This document shows positions 1 through 8,863 of a stretch of 64,000 bases of DNA, piece after piece; positions within the stretch are counted from its first letter, which is position 1; every line of letters starts with the position of its first letter. The DNA comes from Coprobacter fastidiosus (GTDB lineage: Bacteria > Bacteroidota > Bacteroidia > Bacteroidales > Coprobacteraceae): the NCBI RefSeq assembly GCF_030296935.1, contig NZ_AP028032.1, positions 2,108,001 to 2,172,000 of the forward strand. Direction: 5' to 3'. Made by a program: the position numbers and the translations under genes. Below the pieces are notes generated by a model. That model saw only the letters and a list, made by a program, of their open reading frames with translations, did not search any database and was not told where the DNA came from.

Positions 1-184
1 TGGGATAGGTCAATGTCAAATCACCCGCTATCTCATAATTGTCGGAACCATCTCCCAAATCGATAACTTCTCCGGTGACAGCAGGATCGTCCCCATTGTC
101 ATCATCATCGTTACAACTCGTAAATCCGGCTGCACAAACAGCACCGATTACTGCTAAAACAAAAAATTTCAATTTTGATTTCAT
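1..184 (-). CDS. Lipoprotein, N-terminal part (runs off the window)
   Basis: Partial gene; only the first 61 codons are inside the window. It begins MKSKLKFFVLAVIGAVCAAG and has a lipobox FTSC with the lipidated Cys at residue 24, followed by an Asp-rich stretch (NDDDDNGDD) typical of exported Bacteroidetes lipoproteins. The start lies 23 bp after the stop of the TonB-dependent receptor upstream on the same strand, so the two are probably co-transcribed and this may be the surface or periplasmic partner of that receptor. No family can be named from this fragment. Confidence 0.8.
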   Translation of the reverse strand, partial: MKSKLKFFVLAVIGAVCAAGFTSCNDDDDNGDDPAVTGEVIDLGDGSDNYEIAGDLTLTYP

Positions 185-207
185 CGTTTTTTAATTTTGG
201 TTTATGA

Positions 208-3045
208 TCAAAACTTTAAAGAAAGACTTAGTGATATCGATCTTCCGGGCGTATATTTCCGGGTAATCTGTTCCCGTTCTTGTTTTACGCCATTGATCGT
301 CGTAGTGGGAAATTGTTTCATGATAACCGACTGTGCCAGAATATCCTTGATCCCCAATTTCAAAGAAACTATCTTCCCGAATGTTTTATTTATAGTCAAG
401 TCAAGGACATTACGGGGCATCTCGTATGCGTCAGGGACATCATAATCGCTGTTTCCATCGACAGAGGTAGATTTTCCGACCCCGACAATACGTTTACCGA
501 TAATGTTATATAATAAACTTGCCGATAATCCTATCTTTTCGGAAGAAGTATAATAAAGTCCGGCATTCACGATATACGGAGACTGACCTTGTAGAGGACG
601 GTCTTTCTCTTTTACCAACCCTTCATCGCTAAATTTGACCCGGCTTTTCACCCATGCCGCATTAAGAACTAAAGTCAAGTCGGGAATATTTATAAAGTCA
701 AGCGATTTTCGAATATCCACCTCAACTCCGGTCGTATAAGCACTACGGGCATTTTCGTAACTGTAACGATAACTGCCACCCATATCGATAAAATTCCATT
801 CTATCGGATTTCTGAAATTCTTATAAAATAATCCGACACTGACGGTTTCTCCGGCCGAAGGATAAAGCTCATATCGCAGATCGACATTATCAATCGTAGC
901 CATCTTCAAATCGGGATTTCCCTGTACTTCGGCAAAAAGCTCAAAATCATAATAAACAGCGGGAGAAACTTCACGAAATTCGGGACGATTGACCGAACGT
1001 CCGTATGCCAACCGGATAAGATTTTTGTCATTAAAACTATAAGTAACATTAAAAGACGGAAGAACCGAAACTTTATCGTACTTATATTCTGTCATCAGTA
1101 TCTGTGACGCACTGATCGCACGGTCATATTTTATCGACATATTCCACCACTCGGCACGCACACCCAAATTCGCTTGAAATGCACCGAACGGAAACACTCC
1201 TTCTACATAAGCAGCCGCAATACTGTTCTTTCCGTCATACGCATTCGATTTGCGCGTTGTCTCCTCTATATAAACTTTATCATAACCAAGCCATTTTTCA
1301 TTCATCATCTCGGTATAAGGTAAGTTTATATAATCTACCCGTTCGTCTCCCGAAAGTCTGTCATAGCGATAAATAAATTCTCTCGGCGTATATTCACGAA
1401 TGCGATACTCACCATATATTCCCGATTTTATTTCAGGATTCCATGAGCGATCGGAAAAACTTTTTTTATAATCTGCCCCGACCGAAGCAATATGATCATA
1501 CAATTTCTGGTCATAACGGTTTATCATATCGTTATAAGAAGGTAAATCGGGAGTAATTACCTTATCGGCAGGAATTCCCCCGATATTTTTTATAATCCGA
1601 CGATCAGGTTCCATTTTATTGGCATACGAATAATCGACAGTCCAGTTCAAAGTCTGAGTCATATCCTCATCCAACGTATGCAGTCCGGCAAGCTGCCCCA
1701 CATAACTTAATCTTGAAGAATATAGCATCTCCGTCTGATTTTCATAATACTCACCGCTTACCGTACTCGTCCCGTAACGTTCTGTAAACCGATTTTTCCC
1801 GATCTGAGAGAAAAGATTCCTGAACTCGAATCGATTTCTCGAATCAAGGATAAAAGACCAGTTATTCATCGCGTTGATTTTCACCTCGTTTGTAAATTGA
1901 TTATCAATATAATTTTTCTCAATAGTAGGAACATCCGCTGTGGCACTATATATTCCGTATCGAGTATTCTGCATATCCGGAATTGTCTTGTTTGCATTAC
2001 TATATCCGAAAGTAAGAATCGTACCAACTTTATCTCCGATTTTCCGATTCCATGTCAGATTAAGTTTCAAGTCGGGAAGAGGACGAAATGTCTTTACATT
2101 CCAATCATTATTAAATCCGGTTTTCGTATAATAAGTAATTTGAGATGGATCGGTCATCGAACCCAGATGCGAAGGAAAATCTTTAGATAAAGGACGTGCA
2201 CACCGATCGAATCCCAACCATTCGGTCGAAGAAGATTGCAACAACGAAAAATCTTTAAAATGGGTAACTGTATTTATCCCAGTACCGACACTTAACGAGA
2301 GAGAATTTTCATCCGGCATATTTTTTGTCGAAATTTTTATAAAACCTCCGGAAAAATCACCCGGCAATTCTGCTGTCGGGGATTTGATAATCATCATATT
2401 GTCAATATTGGAACTGGGTATAATATCGAAAGAAAAAGCTCGGCCGTCGGCTTCGGAACTCGGTACCGCACCATTATTGATCGACACGTTATTATACCTT
2501 TGAGAAAGTCCTCTTACAATAATAAATCGGTTCTCAATAAGGGAAATGCCCGGTACTCTTTTGATAATCTCAGCAGCATCGCTGTCTGATGTTTTGACGA
2601 TCTGTGCAGCCGATATACCTGTAGAAACGGTCAAGGCGTTCTTTATATTCGAAATCATCGCTGTCTCGGTATTTCGTCTTCGTACACCTGTAACAACGAC
2701 TCCGTCAAGTTGCTTATCTTCTGAGACCAAAAAGAAATCGATATTTTTCGTCTCTCCTTTCTGAAGCATGATAGTCTCTTTATGAACACTATATCCGATA
2801 AAACGGCACTCTATTTCCAAAGATTTATTTGCCGGCAAGTTTTTTAACAGGTATGAACCGTCTTCTCCCGATGCTGTCGCAACAGAAGATCCGGTTAATA
2901 AAATGGTTGCACCCAATACCGGTTCTCCGGTCTCTTTATCAAATACTTTACCTGAAATAGTTTGTGCGACTGATGCAGTAGAAGAAAATAGGGAAAAAAC
3001 TATTACTAAAAAAGAAAGTTGTTTCAATGTAATTCTGTTCATCAT
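208..3045 (-). CDS. TonB-dependent receptor with carboxypeptidase-like regulatory domain
   Basis: Outer-membrane active transporter of about 945 residues. The most likely start is the ATG-ATG pair at 3042-3045, because it is followed directly by a signal peptide (MNRITLKQLSFLVIVFSLF... ASVAQ); a longer in-frame start at 3087 would add a charged stretch before it. After the signal comes a carboxypeptidase-regulatory-like beta-sandwich (TISGKVFDKETGEPVLGAT), then a TonB plug (DAAEIIKRVPGIS, IIVRGLSQRYNN), then a long beta-barrel ending in an aromatic-rich strand (SLSLSLKF). No SusD partner is adjacent; the gene downstream encodes a lipoprotein instead, so this is not a classic SusCD pair. The substrate cannot be read from the sequence. 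Confidence 0.9.
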   Translation of the reverse strand: MMNRITLKQLSFLVIVFSLFSSTASVAQTISGKVFDKETGEPVLGATILLTGSSVATASGEDGSYLLKNLPANKSLEIECRFIGYSVHKETIMLQKGETKNIDFFLVSEDKQLDGVVVTGVRRRNTETAMISNIKNALTVSTGISAAQIVKTSDSDAAEIIKRVPGISLIENRFIIVRGLSQRYNNVSINNGAVPSSEADGRAFSFDIIPSSNIDNMMIIKSPTAELPGDFSGGFIKISTKNMPDENSLSLSVGTGINTVTHFKDFSLLQSSSTEWLGFDRCARPLSKDFPSHLGSMTDPSQITYYTKTGFNNDWNVKTFRPLPDLKLNLTWNRKIGDKVGTILTFGYSNANKTIPDMQNTRYGIYSATADVPTIEKNYIDNQFTNEVKINAMNNWSFILDSRNRFEFRNLFSQIGKNRFTERYGTSTVSGEYYENQTEMLYSSRLSYVGQLAGLHTLDEDMTQTLNWTVDYSYANKMEPDRRIIKNIGGIPADKVITPDLPSYNDMINRYDQKLYDHIASVGADYKKSFSDRSWNPEIKSGIYGEYRIREYTPREFIYRYDRLSGDERVDYINLPYTEMMNEKWLGYDKVYIEETTRKSNAYDGKNSIAAAYVEGVFPFGAFQANLGVRAEWWNMSIKYDRAISASQILMTEYKYDKVSVLPSFNVTYSFNDKNLIRLAYGRSVNRPEFREVSPAVYYDFELFAEVQGNPDLKMATIDNVDLRYELYPSAGETVSVGLFYKNFRNPIEWNFIDMGGSYRYSYENARSAYTTGVEVDIRKSLDFINIPDLTLVLNAAWVKSRVKFSDEGLVKEKDRPLQGQSPYIVNAGLYYTSSEKIGLSASLLYNIIGKRIVGVGKSTSVDGNSDYDVPDAYEMPRNVLDLTINKTFGKIVSLKLGIKDILAQSVIMKQFPTTTINGVKQEREQITRKYTPGRSISLSLSLKF

Positions 3046-3629
3046 TCTTGCTTTGTTCTTTTTACGATGCAAATATCCGACACGCAAATTACAAGCTCAA
3101 TGCAACAAGGCTACATTTATTTTATAAAGACGTAACAATCATATTACACAAATCCGTAAAAAATTAGAACATGCAAATTATAAAAAGAACCCAGTTCAAA
3201 GAATTATCGGAACAAAAGTTAGACAAGCGCTAAAAATAGTGTACCGTATTTTAATATAAACCCCTATCATCTTTACACATCGCTTTTCAAAGTATTTCAA
3301 TACTTAATAAAGTACAGAGCAAAAAAGTAAACAAAACATTTTGCATACTATTATTTGCTTTCTCTTGACTGATTTATTACCTTTGCTAAGATTTGACAAG
3401 TCTGTTATTTACTGATAAAGCAGGCATATAAATAAGCATGAATTATTATATTTCAAATGATCAGTTATATTTATTCATAGATAGAAAGGATTAAAAAATC
3501 AACTAAAAAAGAATAAGGAAGAGATAAAATATCCGCACCTCTGAATATAGGATGTGCAGACGTTTATAGAAAATCTACATAAATACCCCAAAGTAATAAT
3601 TAAATTGCAGATAAACAAATACAATTATA
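3046..3629. other. Intergenic region between divergent TonB receptor and RM island
   Basis: About 580 AT-rich bases with no convincing ORF. It separates the divergently transcribed TonB receptor and the DNA methyltransferase gene. The only signal I can support is a Bacteroidetes-type promoter at 3354-3385 pointing toward the methyltransferase. It probably marks the left edge of the restriction-modification island. Confidence 0.6.
3354..3385 (+). promoter_or_regulatory. Predicted Bacteroidetes promoter for the methyltransferase gene
   Basis: TTTG at 3354-3357, 20 bp, then TACCTTTG at 3378-3385, matching the -33 TTTG / -7 TAnnTTTG consensus exactly. Transcription from here would give a leader of roughly 240 nt before the methyltransferase ATG at 3630. 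Prediction from consensus only. Confidence 0.55.
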
Positions 3630-5366
3630 ATGGCGTCAGACTTTGCAAAAGCAAACTTAACAGTAATTTCAGATACTCAACTCAAAAATCTAACTGATTC
3701 GTATGATGCAATTATTCTAAATACTTCATTCGAAGTCAATGATATAGGTAAAACGTCAAATGAAGCACAAATATTAGAATTTGTTAATCAGACTATAAAG
3801 ACCATCGATATAGCAAAGAATTTATTAAAAGACGGCGGATTATTGTTCGTGTATGGTTTGACTAACTATCTGGCATATTTTGGCGAATACTTAGACAAAC
3901 TTAATAATCAAGAGAAAGTCGATTACCACTATCTTTTTAAATATTGGATTGCTTGTGAGTTTGGCGCTAGTGCTACTGAAAACAGTATTCCGACATCCCA
4001 TATCGGTCTTTTAATGTATCTTAAATCAAAGAGCAAAAAAAGTGTTACTCCGTTCAATTTAAATACCAAATTTGTAAGAATACCATATAAAAATTGCATT
4101 CATTGCGGTCAGAACACAAAAGATTGGGGAGGGAAAAAGCATTTGCTCAATCCTTTGGGTACAGCAATCTCCGACGTATGGCATTTTATTGAATTTCCTG
4201 TTAAAGACGCAAACAAATTACCAAAACCGGTAATAGATAGAATATTATTACTTTTATCAGAAGGAAATGAAGTCCTGGCGGTAGAACAGACCGCTGAATC
4301 ATTAAACTTACCCAAACAAGAAGAAAACATCTCTATTTTTGAACCGCAAAAGCAGATAGATCATTTGGATACTGTCGTACACTCCGACTGTATAGCATAT
4401 CTTAAAAAATTGAAAGAAAAATATCCGCAGGGTAGCTTTGATTTAGCTTTTGCCGATCCACCATATAATTTGGCCAAAAATTACTCTACATATAAAGATG
4501 ATAAAGAAGATCAAAAATACATCAATTGGTGTAATGAATGGCTTGGAGGAATGTGCGATAATCTTAAGCCCGGAGGTTCTTTACTGGTCTTAAATATCCC
4601 GAAATGGGCAATTCATCATTTCACTTTTTTGAATAAGAGACTACTTTTCAAAAATTGGATTGTTTGGGACGCATTGTCAACTCCAGCAGGCAAATTATTG
4701 CCTGCTCATTACTCATTATTATACTTTGTTAAAGAAGGCGGTATACCCACTGTCAATATAGACAAACTTCAATATATAGACAGTCGAGATTATTGCTTGA
4801 GAGCAAAATGTGTAAAGGAAAGAAAAGATAGCGGAGATGATAAAAAAGAACTGCTTTCAGATATTTGGCAAGATGTATATAGGATAAAACATAAAAAAGA
4901 CCGGGATCATCATCCTTGTCAGCTTCCTACAAAATTAATGGAAAGAATAATAGAGTTGTTTACAAATGAAGGAGATGTGATCTTTGACCCTTTTGGAGGT
5001 GCCGGAACATCCGCTATCGCAGCTAAGCTCTTAGGTAGGCATTATGTTATTACCGAGTTAGACAAGAATTATGTTGAAATTGCAAAGAAAAATATCTCAA
5101 AGGTAGTACCAGATCTAATGGGTAACTTGTATTATCAAAGAGAATCTGTTTCAAATGCTCCGAAGCCGACAAACTTAGCAAAGAACCAATTTGAAAAAAA
5201 ATACATTAATCTTTGTATAAAAAAAGAGAAAGTGCTAAATTCTGAAGACCTTAAGAATGAGCATTCCGAACTATTCACACTTCTCTCTGATTATTCAGGT
5301 GATTTTAACAAATTACAAACGTTTGTTAAAAGGCAGATGGAATATCTTAATCAAAAAGAGCTTTAA
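3630..5366 (+). CDS. Type II DNA methyltransferase (beta-class order) with degenerate N-terminal duplicate
   Basis: Modification enzyme of a type II RM system, 578 aa; transfers methyl from SAM to a base in the recognition site. The C-terminal half has motif IV DPPY at residues 276-279 and the SAM-binding motif I DPFGGAGT at 453-460; motif IV before motif I is the beta-class order. The N-terminal ~235 residues appear to repeat the same fold without its active motifs: SYDAIILNTSF aligns with SFDLAFADPPY, LLKDGGLLFVYGL with NLKPGGSLLVLNI, LFKYWIACE with LFKNWIVWD, and LPKPVIDRILLLLSEGNEVL with LPTKLMERIIELFTNEGDVI. A CxxC-like CIHCGQ lies between. It converges on the endonuclease gene, overlapping it by 20 bp. 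Whether the product is N6-A or N4-C methylation cannot be decided here. Confidence 0.9.
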   Translation: MASDFAKANLTVISDTQLKNLTDSYDAIILNTSFEVNDIGKTSNEAQILEFVNQTIKTIDIAKNLLKDGGLLFVYGLTNYLAYFGEYLDKLNNQEKVDYHYLFKYWIACEFGASATENSIPTSHIGLLMYLKSKSKKSVTPFNLNTKFVRIPYKNCIHCGQNTKDWGGKKHLLNPLGTAISDVWHFIEFPVKDANKLPKPVIDRILLLLSEGNEVLAVEQTAESLNLPKQEENISIFEPQKQIDHLDTVVHSDCIAYLKKLKEKYPQGSFDLAFADPPYNLAKNYSTYKDDKEDQKYINWCNEWLGGMCDNLKPGGSLLVLNIPKWAIHHFTFLNKRLLFKNWIVWDALSTPAGKLLPAHYSLLYFVKEGGIPTVNIDKLQYIDSRDYCLRAKCVKERKDSGDDKKELLSDIWQDVYRIKHKKDRDHHPCQLPTKLMERIIELFTNEGDVIFDPFGGAGTSAIAAKLLGRHYVITELDKNYVEIAKKNISKVVPDLMGNLYYQRESVSNAPKPTNLAKNQFEKKYINLCIKKEKVLNSEDLKNEHSELFTLLSDYSGDFNKLQTFVKRQMEYLNQKEL

Positions 5367-6009
5367 ACTCTTTTTTCTGTTCATCTGTCAGTTTAGGAAC
5401 AAGTGTACTTTTAATGTTTTCTTTCCAGCGATAAATTAATGAAATATCAATGCCTTTATGAAAATCGTCGTCAGTTTTCCAGTAAACAATTTCATTATCA
5501 AAGTCCGACCAAGTTTTCGGTCTAACTTTTCCATCATAAGGGCGATACTTAATGCCCTTACAGTCAGGTCTCATACCAACAACTTCTCTAAACTTCAGGA
5601 AATAAGCTTTTAGGAACTTTCCATTATCTTCGCTGTCATATTTAATTATTAATTCCCACTCATAAACATATTTATTGATCCTCTCTTTGTATATCGTATC
5701 TAATCGCGCCATATCAAACCATGGATCTTTACTCGCTTCATTACACTTAACATCTATAGCATACAAATCTCCATTAGGAGCTGTAATTTTTATATCAGGA
5801 TACGTACTCTTACCTTTAGGTATATAGAACTCACAGTTAGGAAGTAAAGGTTTTAGAATATCAACAACGACTTCGGCAGCCTCGTCTTGAAGAGCTTTCC
5901 AGGCAGTTATATAGTCTTCAGTACCTGATGTTAAATGCGATAATTTTTCAGAAACAGCATTTCTGATTGTTTCTGAATTATTGTCGATAATACTTTTGAT
6001 GTCAGTCAT
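5347..6009 (-). CDS. Type II restriction endonuclease (PD-(D/E)xK type), putative
   Basis: 220-aa cytoplasmic protein placed where the endonuclease of a C-R-M system is expected: downstream of the controller gene on the same strand (70 bp gap) and convergent with the methyltransferase. It has a plausible nuclease motif, P71-D72 followed by D86-V87-K88 (YPDIKITAPNGDLYAIDVK), which fits PD-X13-DxK, where the conserved acids and Lys bind metal and catalyse phosphodiester cleavage. No family name is recognised and the recognition site is unknown. The identification rests on motif plus context. The overlap of 20 bp with the methyltransferase 3' end ties the two genes together genetically. Confidence 0.75.
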   Translation of the reverse strand: MTDIKSIIDNNSETIRNAVSEKLSHLTSGTEDYITAWKALQDEAAEVVVDILKPLLPNCEFYIPKGKSTYPDIKITAPNGDLYAIDVKCNEASKDPWFDMARLDTIYKERINKYVYEWELIIKYDSEDNGKFLKAYFLKFREVVGMRPDCKGIKYRPYDGKVRPKTWSDFDNEIVYWKTDDDFHKGIDISLIYRWKENIKSTLVPKLTDEQKKEFKALFD

Positions 6010-6079
6010 AATGCGATTTTAAAGTTTTATGATGTATAATAAAGTCACGAATATCAACGTGAAGAGTATTTGATAATGG

Positions 6080-6286
6080 TTAGAACAACTCCGGTATGCT
6101 AATTTTTAACGCCTTTGCAATTTTTTCAATATTCACAAGAGTCACGTTTTTTTCTGCTCTTTCTATCATGCCAATATATGTACGATGCAATCCTGCTTCC
6201 TCAGCCAACTGCTCTTGAGACAATTTCAATTCTTTACGCCTCATCTGCACCTTGCGCCCAAACGAAACTAAAATTTCGTGTTTCAT
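6080..6286 (-). CDS. XRE-family controller protein of the RM system
   Basis: 68-aa helix-turn-helix protein (LSQEQLAEEAGLHRTYIGMI is the HTH region, about residues 20-40). The preferred start is the ATG at 6286 (MKHEILVSFG); an upstream start at 6322 would add residues that are unlike C proteins and would overlap the likely operator. Known controller proteins of type II RM systems are small HTH dimers that activate their own C-R operon and delay endonuclease expression until DNA is methylated. Gene order C then R on one strand and M facing them supports this role. Confidence 0.85.
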   Translation of the reverse strand: MKHEILVSFGRKVQMRRKELKLSQEQLAEEAGLHRTYIGMIERAEKNVTLVNIEKIAKALKISIPELF

Positions 6287-6304
6287 GTTGATAGATTTTA
6301 ACTC

Positions 6305-6316
6305 ACTAATTATAGT
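6305..6316. promoter_or_regulatory. Candidate C-box operator upstream of the controller gene
   Basis: ACTA-ATTA-TAGT, a short inverted repeat 19 bp upstream of the controller ATG, followed by GTATAC (6315-6320). Its ACT...AGT halves resemble known C-boxes. Short and AT-rich, so it could be chance. Confidence 0.35.
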
Positions 6317-6579
6317 ATACAAATTTATAAGAATACAGCCAAGATTTCAACATATTATAATTAGCATTAATATTAGAAACAGTTTAAATTTTACACAAAC
6401 ATTCTTTGAAAATCTTTTAGGGATGCCTTTTCGATTCTGATAAAAAATGCAACGGAGCTCATGACATAGAGAAATGAAGAGACAAACAAAACAAAAAATT
6501 AAAAAGTTTGAACATATAACTTTATCAGAAAATTTAAACAGACTCTAAATCAAGAAAACTCATAATGACTACAAAACAA

Positions 6580-6602
6580 GAAAGCAGCCCATAACAGGCT
6601 GC
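6580..6602 (-). terminator. Rho-independent terminator for the DUF2795 gene
   Basis: GCAGCC (6584-6589), loop, GGCTGC (6597-6602). Read on the minus strand the hairpin is followed by TTTCTTGTTTTG, a T-rich tail. It lies 44 bp past the stop of the DUF2795 gene. Confidence 0.6.
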
Positions 6603-6645
6603 CTCACATATTATAATTCCTACTTTAATTATGCATCAAAAGAGA

Positions 6646-6867
6646 TCAATACTCCTCCTCATTGAAGAAGAAATCTTCTTTACTAGGATAGTCGGGCCAA
6701 ATATCTTCTATACACTCATATATCTCACCTTCATCTTCCATTTCTTGTAAATTTTCGATTACCTCAAGAGGGGCTCCCGAACGCATTGCATAATCAATCA
6801 ACTCATCTTTAGTTGCAGGCCAAGGCGCATCTTCCAATTTAGATGCTAATTCTAACGTCCAGTACAT
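6646..6867 (-). CDS. DUF2795 family protein
   Basis: 73-aa acidic protein beginning MYWTLELASKLEDAPWPATK and continuing with DELIDYAMRSGAPLEVIENL, which matches the short DUF2795 domain that is widespread and highly conserved in Bacteroidales. Its molecular function is unknown. The C-terminal end is very acidic (DFFFNEEEY). It has its own downstream terminator and lies 59 bp after the adenosyltransferase gene start-to-stop direction on the same strand, so it may be the last gene of that transcript or an independent unit. Confidence 0.85.
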   Translation of the reverse strand: MYWTLELASKLEDAPWPATKDELIDYAMRSGAPLEVIENLQEMEDEGEIYECIEDIWPDYPSKEDFFFNEEEY

Positions 6868-6925
6868 AATTATATGCTTTTAATGTTTTCCTTCCAAATT
6901 TTCCGCAAAAATAGAATAAAATTTC

Positions 6926-7492
6926 TCATTCGCAACTATTATTCCAATAAATTTCTTCTATGCCTTCTTCTACATTCATAAAGCGCGATAAGACAAACAG
7001 ATAATCCGACAATCGATTTATAAAACGAAGAATAAGTTCATCTACTTCATATTGTCCGGCAACTTCACAAATACGTCTTTCCGCCCGGCGACAAACCGTC
7101 CGGCAAATATGAGCTTTAACCGCAGCCGGAACTCCTCCGGGCAAAACAAATCGATTGAGCGGCGGCAATACACGGTCAATTTCATCGATACGCCGTTCTA
7201 TACGCTCTACATCCGTAGCTTTCATTCGGCTTGCTTCGCGCAATTCGGTAAATGCGGTATCAGTTGCCAGATAAGAACCTACGACAAACAGCTTATTTTG
7301 GATAAACTGCAATAGTTCTGTATCTGAAGATGAAACGGGCAAAGTCGCTATCAACATACCCAAGTATGAATTCAACTCATCAACTGTTCCATAAGCCTCT
7401 AAACGCACATCATATTTCGAAACACGCTTTCCTCCTACCAAAGAAGTTTGCCCCCGGTCTCCTGTCCTCGTATAAATTTTACTTTTCTCCAT
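6926..7492 (-). CDS. Cob(I)yrinic acid a,c-diamide adenosyltransferase, PduO type
   Basis: 188-aa cytoplasmic enzyme that attaches the 5'-deoxyadenosyl group from ATP to cob(I)alamin, giving adenosylcobalamin for B12-dependent mutases. The N-terminal ATP-binding signature TRTGDRGQTSL (residues 8-18) is characteristic of the PduO family, as are VDELNSYLG and the C-terminal arginine-rich helix region CRTVCRRAERR and LIRFINRLSDYLFVLSR-like segment (LILRFINRLSDYLF). Length is normal for the family. It is followed by DUF2795 on the same strand and preceded by a likely terminator after galM, so it probably has its own promoter in 7493-7526. Confidence 0.92.
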   Translation of the reverse strand: MEKSKIYTRTGDRGQTSLVGGKRVSKYDVRLEAYGTVDELNSYLGMLIATLPVSSSDTELLQFIQNKLFVVGSYLATDTAFTELREASRMKATDVERIERRIDEIDRVLPPLNRFVLPGGVPAAVKAHICRTVCRRAERRICEVAGQYEVDELILRFINRLSDYLFVLSRFMNVEEGIEEIYWNNSCE

Positions 7493-7526
7493 AATTCATC
7501 AATTATATCGATATAATAAACAAATC

Positions 7527-7556
7527 AGCACCGCTCGGTTCTACCGAAGCAGTGCT
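7527..7556 (-). terminator. Probable terminator downstream of galM
   Basis: Imperfect hairpin AGCACCGCTCGG / CCGAAGCAGTGCT with one mismatch and one bulge; on the minus strand it is followed by GATTTGTTTATT. It lies 39 bp after the galM stop and before the adenosyltransferase gene. Confidence 0.45.
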
Positions 7557-7595
7557 AATTTAATCAAATTATATGATTTTCACACAATCATCCGA

Positions 7596-8723
7596 TCATT
7601 TTATCCGGAACTTATAAACACATGTCTGCTGATAAGTTTCTCCGGGTTTAAGAATCGTATTCGGGAAATCCGGATGATTAGGAGAATCCGGGAAATGCTG
7701 TGTCTCCAAAGCAATACCACAACGGTAATCATACGGCTGTCCGGATTTTCCGGTAGCTGCCCCATCAAAGAAATTTCCGCTATAAAATTGTAATCCGGGC
7801 TCTGTGGTCCAAACTTCAAGCTGACGCCCTGTTCCCGGTTCGAAAACAGTTGCTGCCCATTCCAAATTCTTATCAGTATGACGATCTAACACCCAGTTAT
7901 GATCATATCCCTGACCATTTCGCAATTGAGGGTCATCCATATCTATACGGCTGCCGATTTGACGTGGTTTCTGAAAGTCAAAAGGAGTTCCGAGAGTTTC
8001 CTTTAATTCACCTGTGGGAATCAAAAGACTATCCACCGGAGTAAAATGAGAAGCCCGTATAGTCAACTCATGGGCTAATATATCCCCATTCCCCTCACCC
8101 TTAAGATTAAAGAAAGTATGGTTCGTCAAATTAACCGGTGTAGCTTTATCTGTGGTAGCAGTATAATTAATCTCAAAATCATCATTGTCCGTAAGCTCAT
8201 AAGTCATTTTGACATTCAAATTACCCGGGAAATTCTCTTCTCCATCCGGAGATAAATAAGAGAAACATATCTTATTCGGCATCACGCTATCTACATTCCA
8301 AACCACCCGGTCAAAACTTTTAAGACCACCATGCAAACATTGTCCATTATTATAAGCAGCCAACTGATATTCCTTGCCATCTAAAGTAAATTTACCGTTT
8401 GCAATGCGATTCCCGTACCTGCCGATAGCCGCACCGAGAAAACGTTCGCCCGGATTATTGACATAACTATGAATATCCTTATATCCGAGAACTACATCAG
8501 ACATCTTTCCTGCCCGGTCAGGAGCCCATAAAGAGACCACCCGAGCTCCGTAATTCGTCACTTGCATAGCCATTCCTTTGGCATTTTTCAACGTATAAAG
8601 CGCGACTTTTTTACCATCTATAATGGTATCAAATTGCGAATCAGGCAACAAGGTCACTTTCGGACCGGAGTTGCACCCCACTAATAAAGGAAGTAGGAAA
8701 CATAAAGATAATAACCGTTTCAT
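7596..8723 (-). CDS. galM: Aldose 1-epimerase (galactose mutarotase), lipoprotein-type
   Basis: 375 aa. Interconverts alpha and beta anomers of aldoses such as galactose, feeding the Leloir pathway. Family features: NYGARVVSLWAPDR, IGRYGNRIANGKF, CLHGG, NLTNHTFFNL (catalytic His region), YDHNWVLD, EPGLQFYSGNF and ALETQHFPDSPNHPDFP with the catalytic acid region. The N terminus is a lipoprotein signal (MKRLLSLCFLLPLLVGC, Cys at 17), so this copy acts outside the cytoplasm, anchored to a membrane, as is common in Bacteroidetes. A GH2 beta-galactosidase with a signal peptide lies 2.4 kb away, which could supply galactose. Confidence 0.92.
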   Translation of the reverse strand: MKRLLSLCFLLPLLVGCNSGPKVTLLPDSQFDTIIDGKKVALYTLKNAKGMAMQVTNYGARVVSLWAPDRAGKMSDVVLGYKDIHSYVNNPGERFLGAAIGRYGNRIANGKFTLDGKEYQLAAYNNGQCLHGGLKSFDRVVWNVDSVMPNKICFSYLSPDGEENFPGNLNVKMTYELTDNDDFEINYTATTDKATPVNLTNHTFFNLKGEGNGDILAHELTIRASHFTPVDSLLIPTGELKETLGTPFDFQKPRQIGSRIDMDDPQLRNGQGYDHNWVLDRHTDKNLEWAATVFEPGTGRQLEVWTTEPGLQFYSGNFFDGAATGKSGQPYDYRCGIALETQHFPDSPNHPDFPNTILKPGETYQQTCVYKFRIK

Positions 8724-8863
8724 TTGCGTATGTGATTAGTGATTAACAAATTCAACAAATCGAAAAAGAGATACCCTCTTCACTATGAAACAAAACAACA
8801 GGTACACCTTATTTCTAATTATTTTGCGAAAGCAAGATACAAATTTTTTTTGAAAAGCAATAT

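Larger units (their letters stand above)
6287..6645. other. Intergenic region, right edge of the RM island
   Basis: About 360 AT-rich bases without a gene. It contains the candidate C-box (6305-6316) on the left and the terminator of the DUF2795 gene (6580-6602) on the right. Nothing else was recognised between 6320 and 6575. Confidence 0.55.
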
